From the NCBI GenBank assembly GCA_011330835.1, contig DRPO01000326.1, forward strand, positions 1 to 5,756: a stretch of DNA of 5,756 bases, written 5' to 3'. Under the pieces are notes generated by a model. It saw only the letters and a program-made list of their open reading frames with translations. It had not been told where the DNA came from and did no database searches. The DNA is from Gammaproteobacteria bacterium. Lineage in GTDB: Bacteria; Pseudomonadota; Gammaproteobacteria; UWMA-0217. Shown here piece by piece: positions 5,569 through 5,756 of the stretch (its first letter is position 1; each line of letters opens with the position of its first letter). A program made the translations under genes and the position numbers.

Positions 5569-5754
5569 TATACCTCTTGCGATTGAGAATATACTTCTCG
5601 CGCCCAAGAATACCCCGTTCATGGCGCGCGTCTTTTAGCCGATTGCTGCGTTGCAAAAACTTGACGTAGCCCCACTATGCCTGCGTTTTTGCGCCTTGCT
5701 CTCGACGAAAATCCACGCACTCTGAACGGGGTATTCTCAATCGCAAAAGGTATA
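5569..5754. repeat. Inverted-repeat element, copy B
   Basis: This second copy is in the same orientation as copy A. The core from 5645 to 5735 differs from copy A at about 7 of 92 positions. The outer left unit (5569-5591) pairs with the right end (5732-5754) at 22 of 23 positions. The arm then resumes at 5613-5621 (CCCCGTTCA), which pairs with the right arm, after a 21-nt insertion. The inner stem is GCAAAAAC with GTTTTTGC. It lies directly downstream of marR and may terminate its transcript. The window ends two bases after the right arm, so the right flank cannot be inspected. Confidence 0.85.
5590..5612. repeat. Inserted tandem repeat unit within copy B
   Basis: This 23-nt unit (TATACTTCTCG then CGCCCAAGAATA) overlaps the preceding unit by its TA, so the net insertion is 21 nt (5592-5612). 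It would bulge out of the hairpin. It matches the extra unit at the cbbR end (3923-3945) at 21 of 23 positions, better than it matches its own neighbour. Confidence 0.7.
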
Positions 5755-5756
5755 AA

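Noticed and set aside
3923..5754. CRISPR-like array from the repeated 23-nt units
   Set aside because: The units are few, not regularly spaced, partly inverted, and there are no cas genes.

Overview
The window looks like chromosomal DNA of an autotrophic gammaproteobacterium, such as a sulfur oxidiser or purple sulfur bacterium. The grounds are a Form IA RuBisCO of that type, a cbbL-cbbS-(small ORF)-cbbQ gene order and a GC-rich coding background. No carboxysome genes are visible. With cbbQ downstream of cbbS, this is the non-carboxysomal 'Form IAq' arrangement, and cbbO is expected just past the left edge. The species assignment is inference.

Region 1 (1-2821, minus strand) is the RuBisCO operon. 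Read in the direction of transcription it holds cbbL (large subunit), a 76-bp gap with a strong hairpin, cbbS (small subunit), a 73-bp gap with a perfect 11-bp hairpin, an unnamed 109-aa ORF, and cbbQ (AAA+ activase, cut by the window edge). The two hairpins lie where transcript processing or attenuation would set the high cbbLS to low cbbQ ratio. Region 2 (2822-3034) is a divergent control region with an AT-rich block. It carries plausible promoters for cbbL (minus) and for cbbR (plus). cbbR (3035-3946) encodes the LysR-type regulator of the operon.

Region 3 (3923-4132) is an inverted-repeat element (copy A). Its outermost 23-nt unit runs into the 3' end of cbbR and supplies the last codons and stop of that gene. 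Region 4 (4161-5558) is a divergent pair: a fold-type IV PLP aminotransferase resembling branched-chain aminotransferase (minus) and a MarR-family repressor (plus). Their short intergenic region carries two matching 7-3-7 inverted repeats, probably MarR operators. One of them is centred exactly on the marR start codon, and marR appears to be leaderless. Region 5 (5569-5754) is a second copy (B) of the inverted-repeat element in the same orientation, so the aminotransferase-marR pair is bracketed by the two copies.

The RuBisCO part is well understood. The least explained parts are the paired hairpin elements, whose arms differ between copies by compensated changes, the small ORF between cbbS and cbbQ, and the operator/start-codon architecture of marR. 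No RNA genes, CRISPR array or transposase gene were found.
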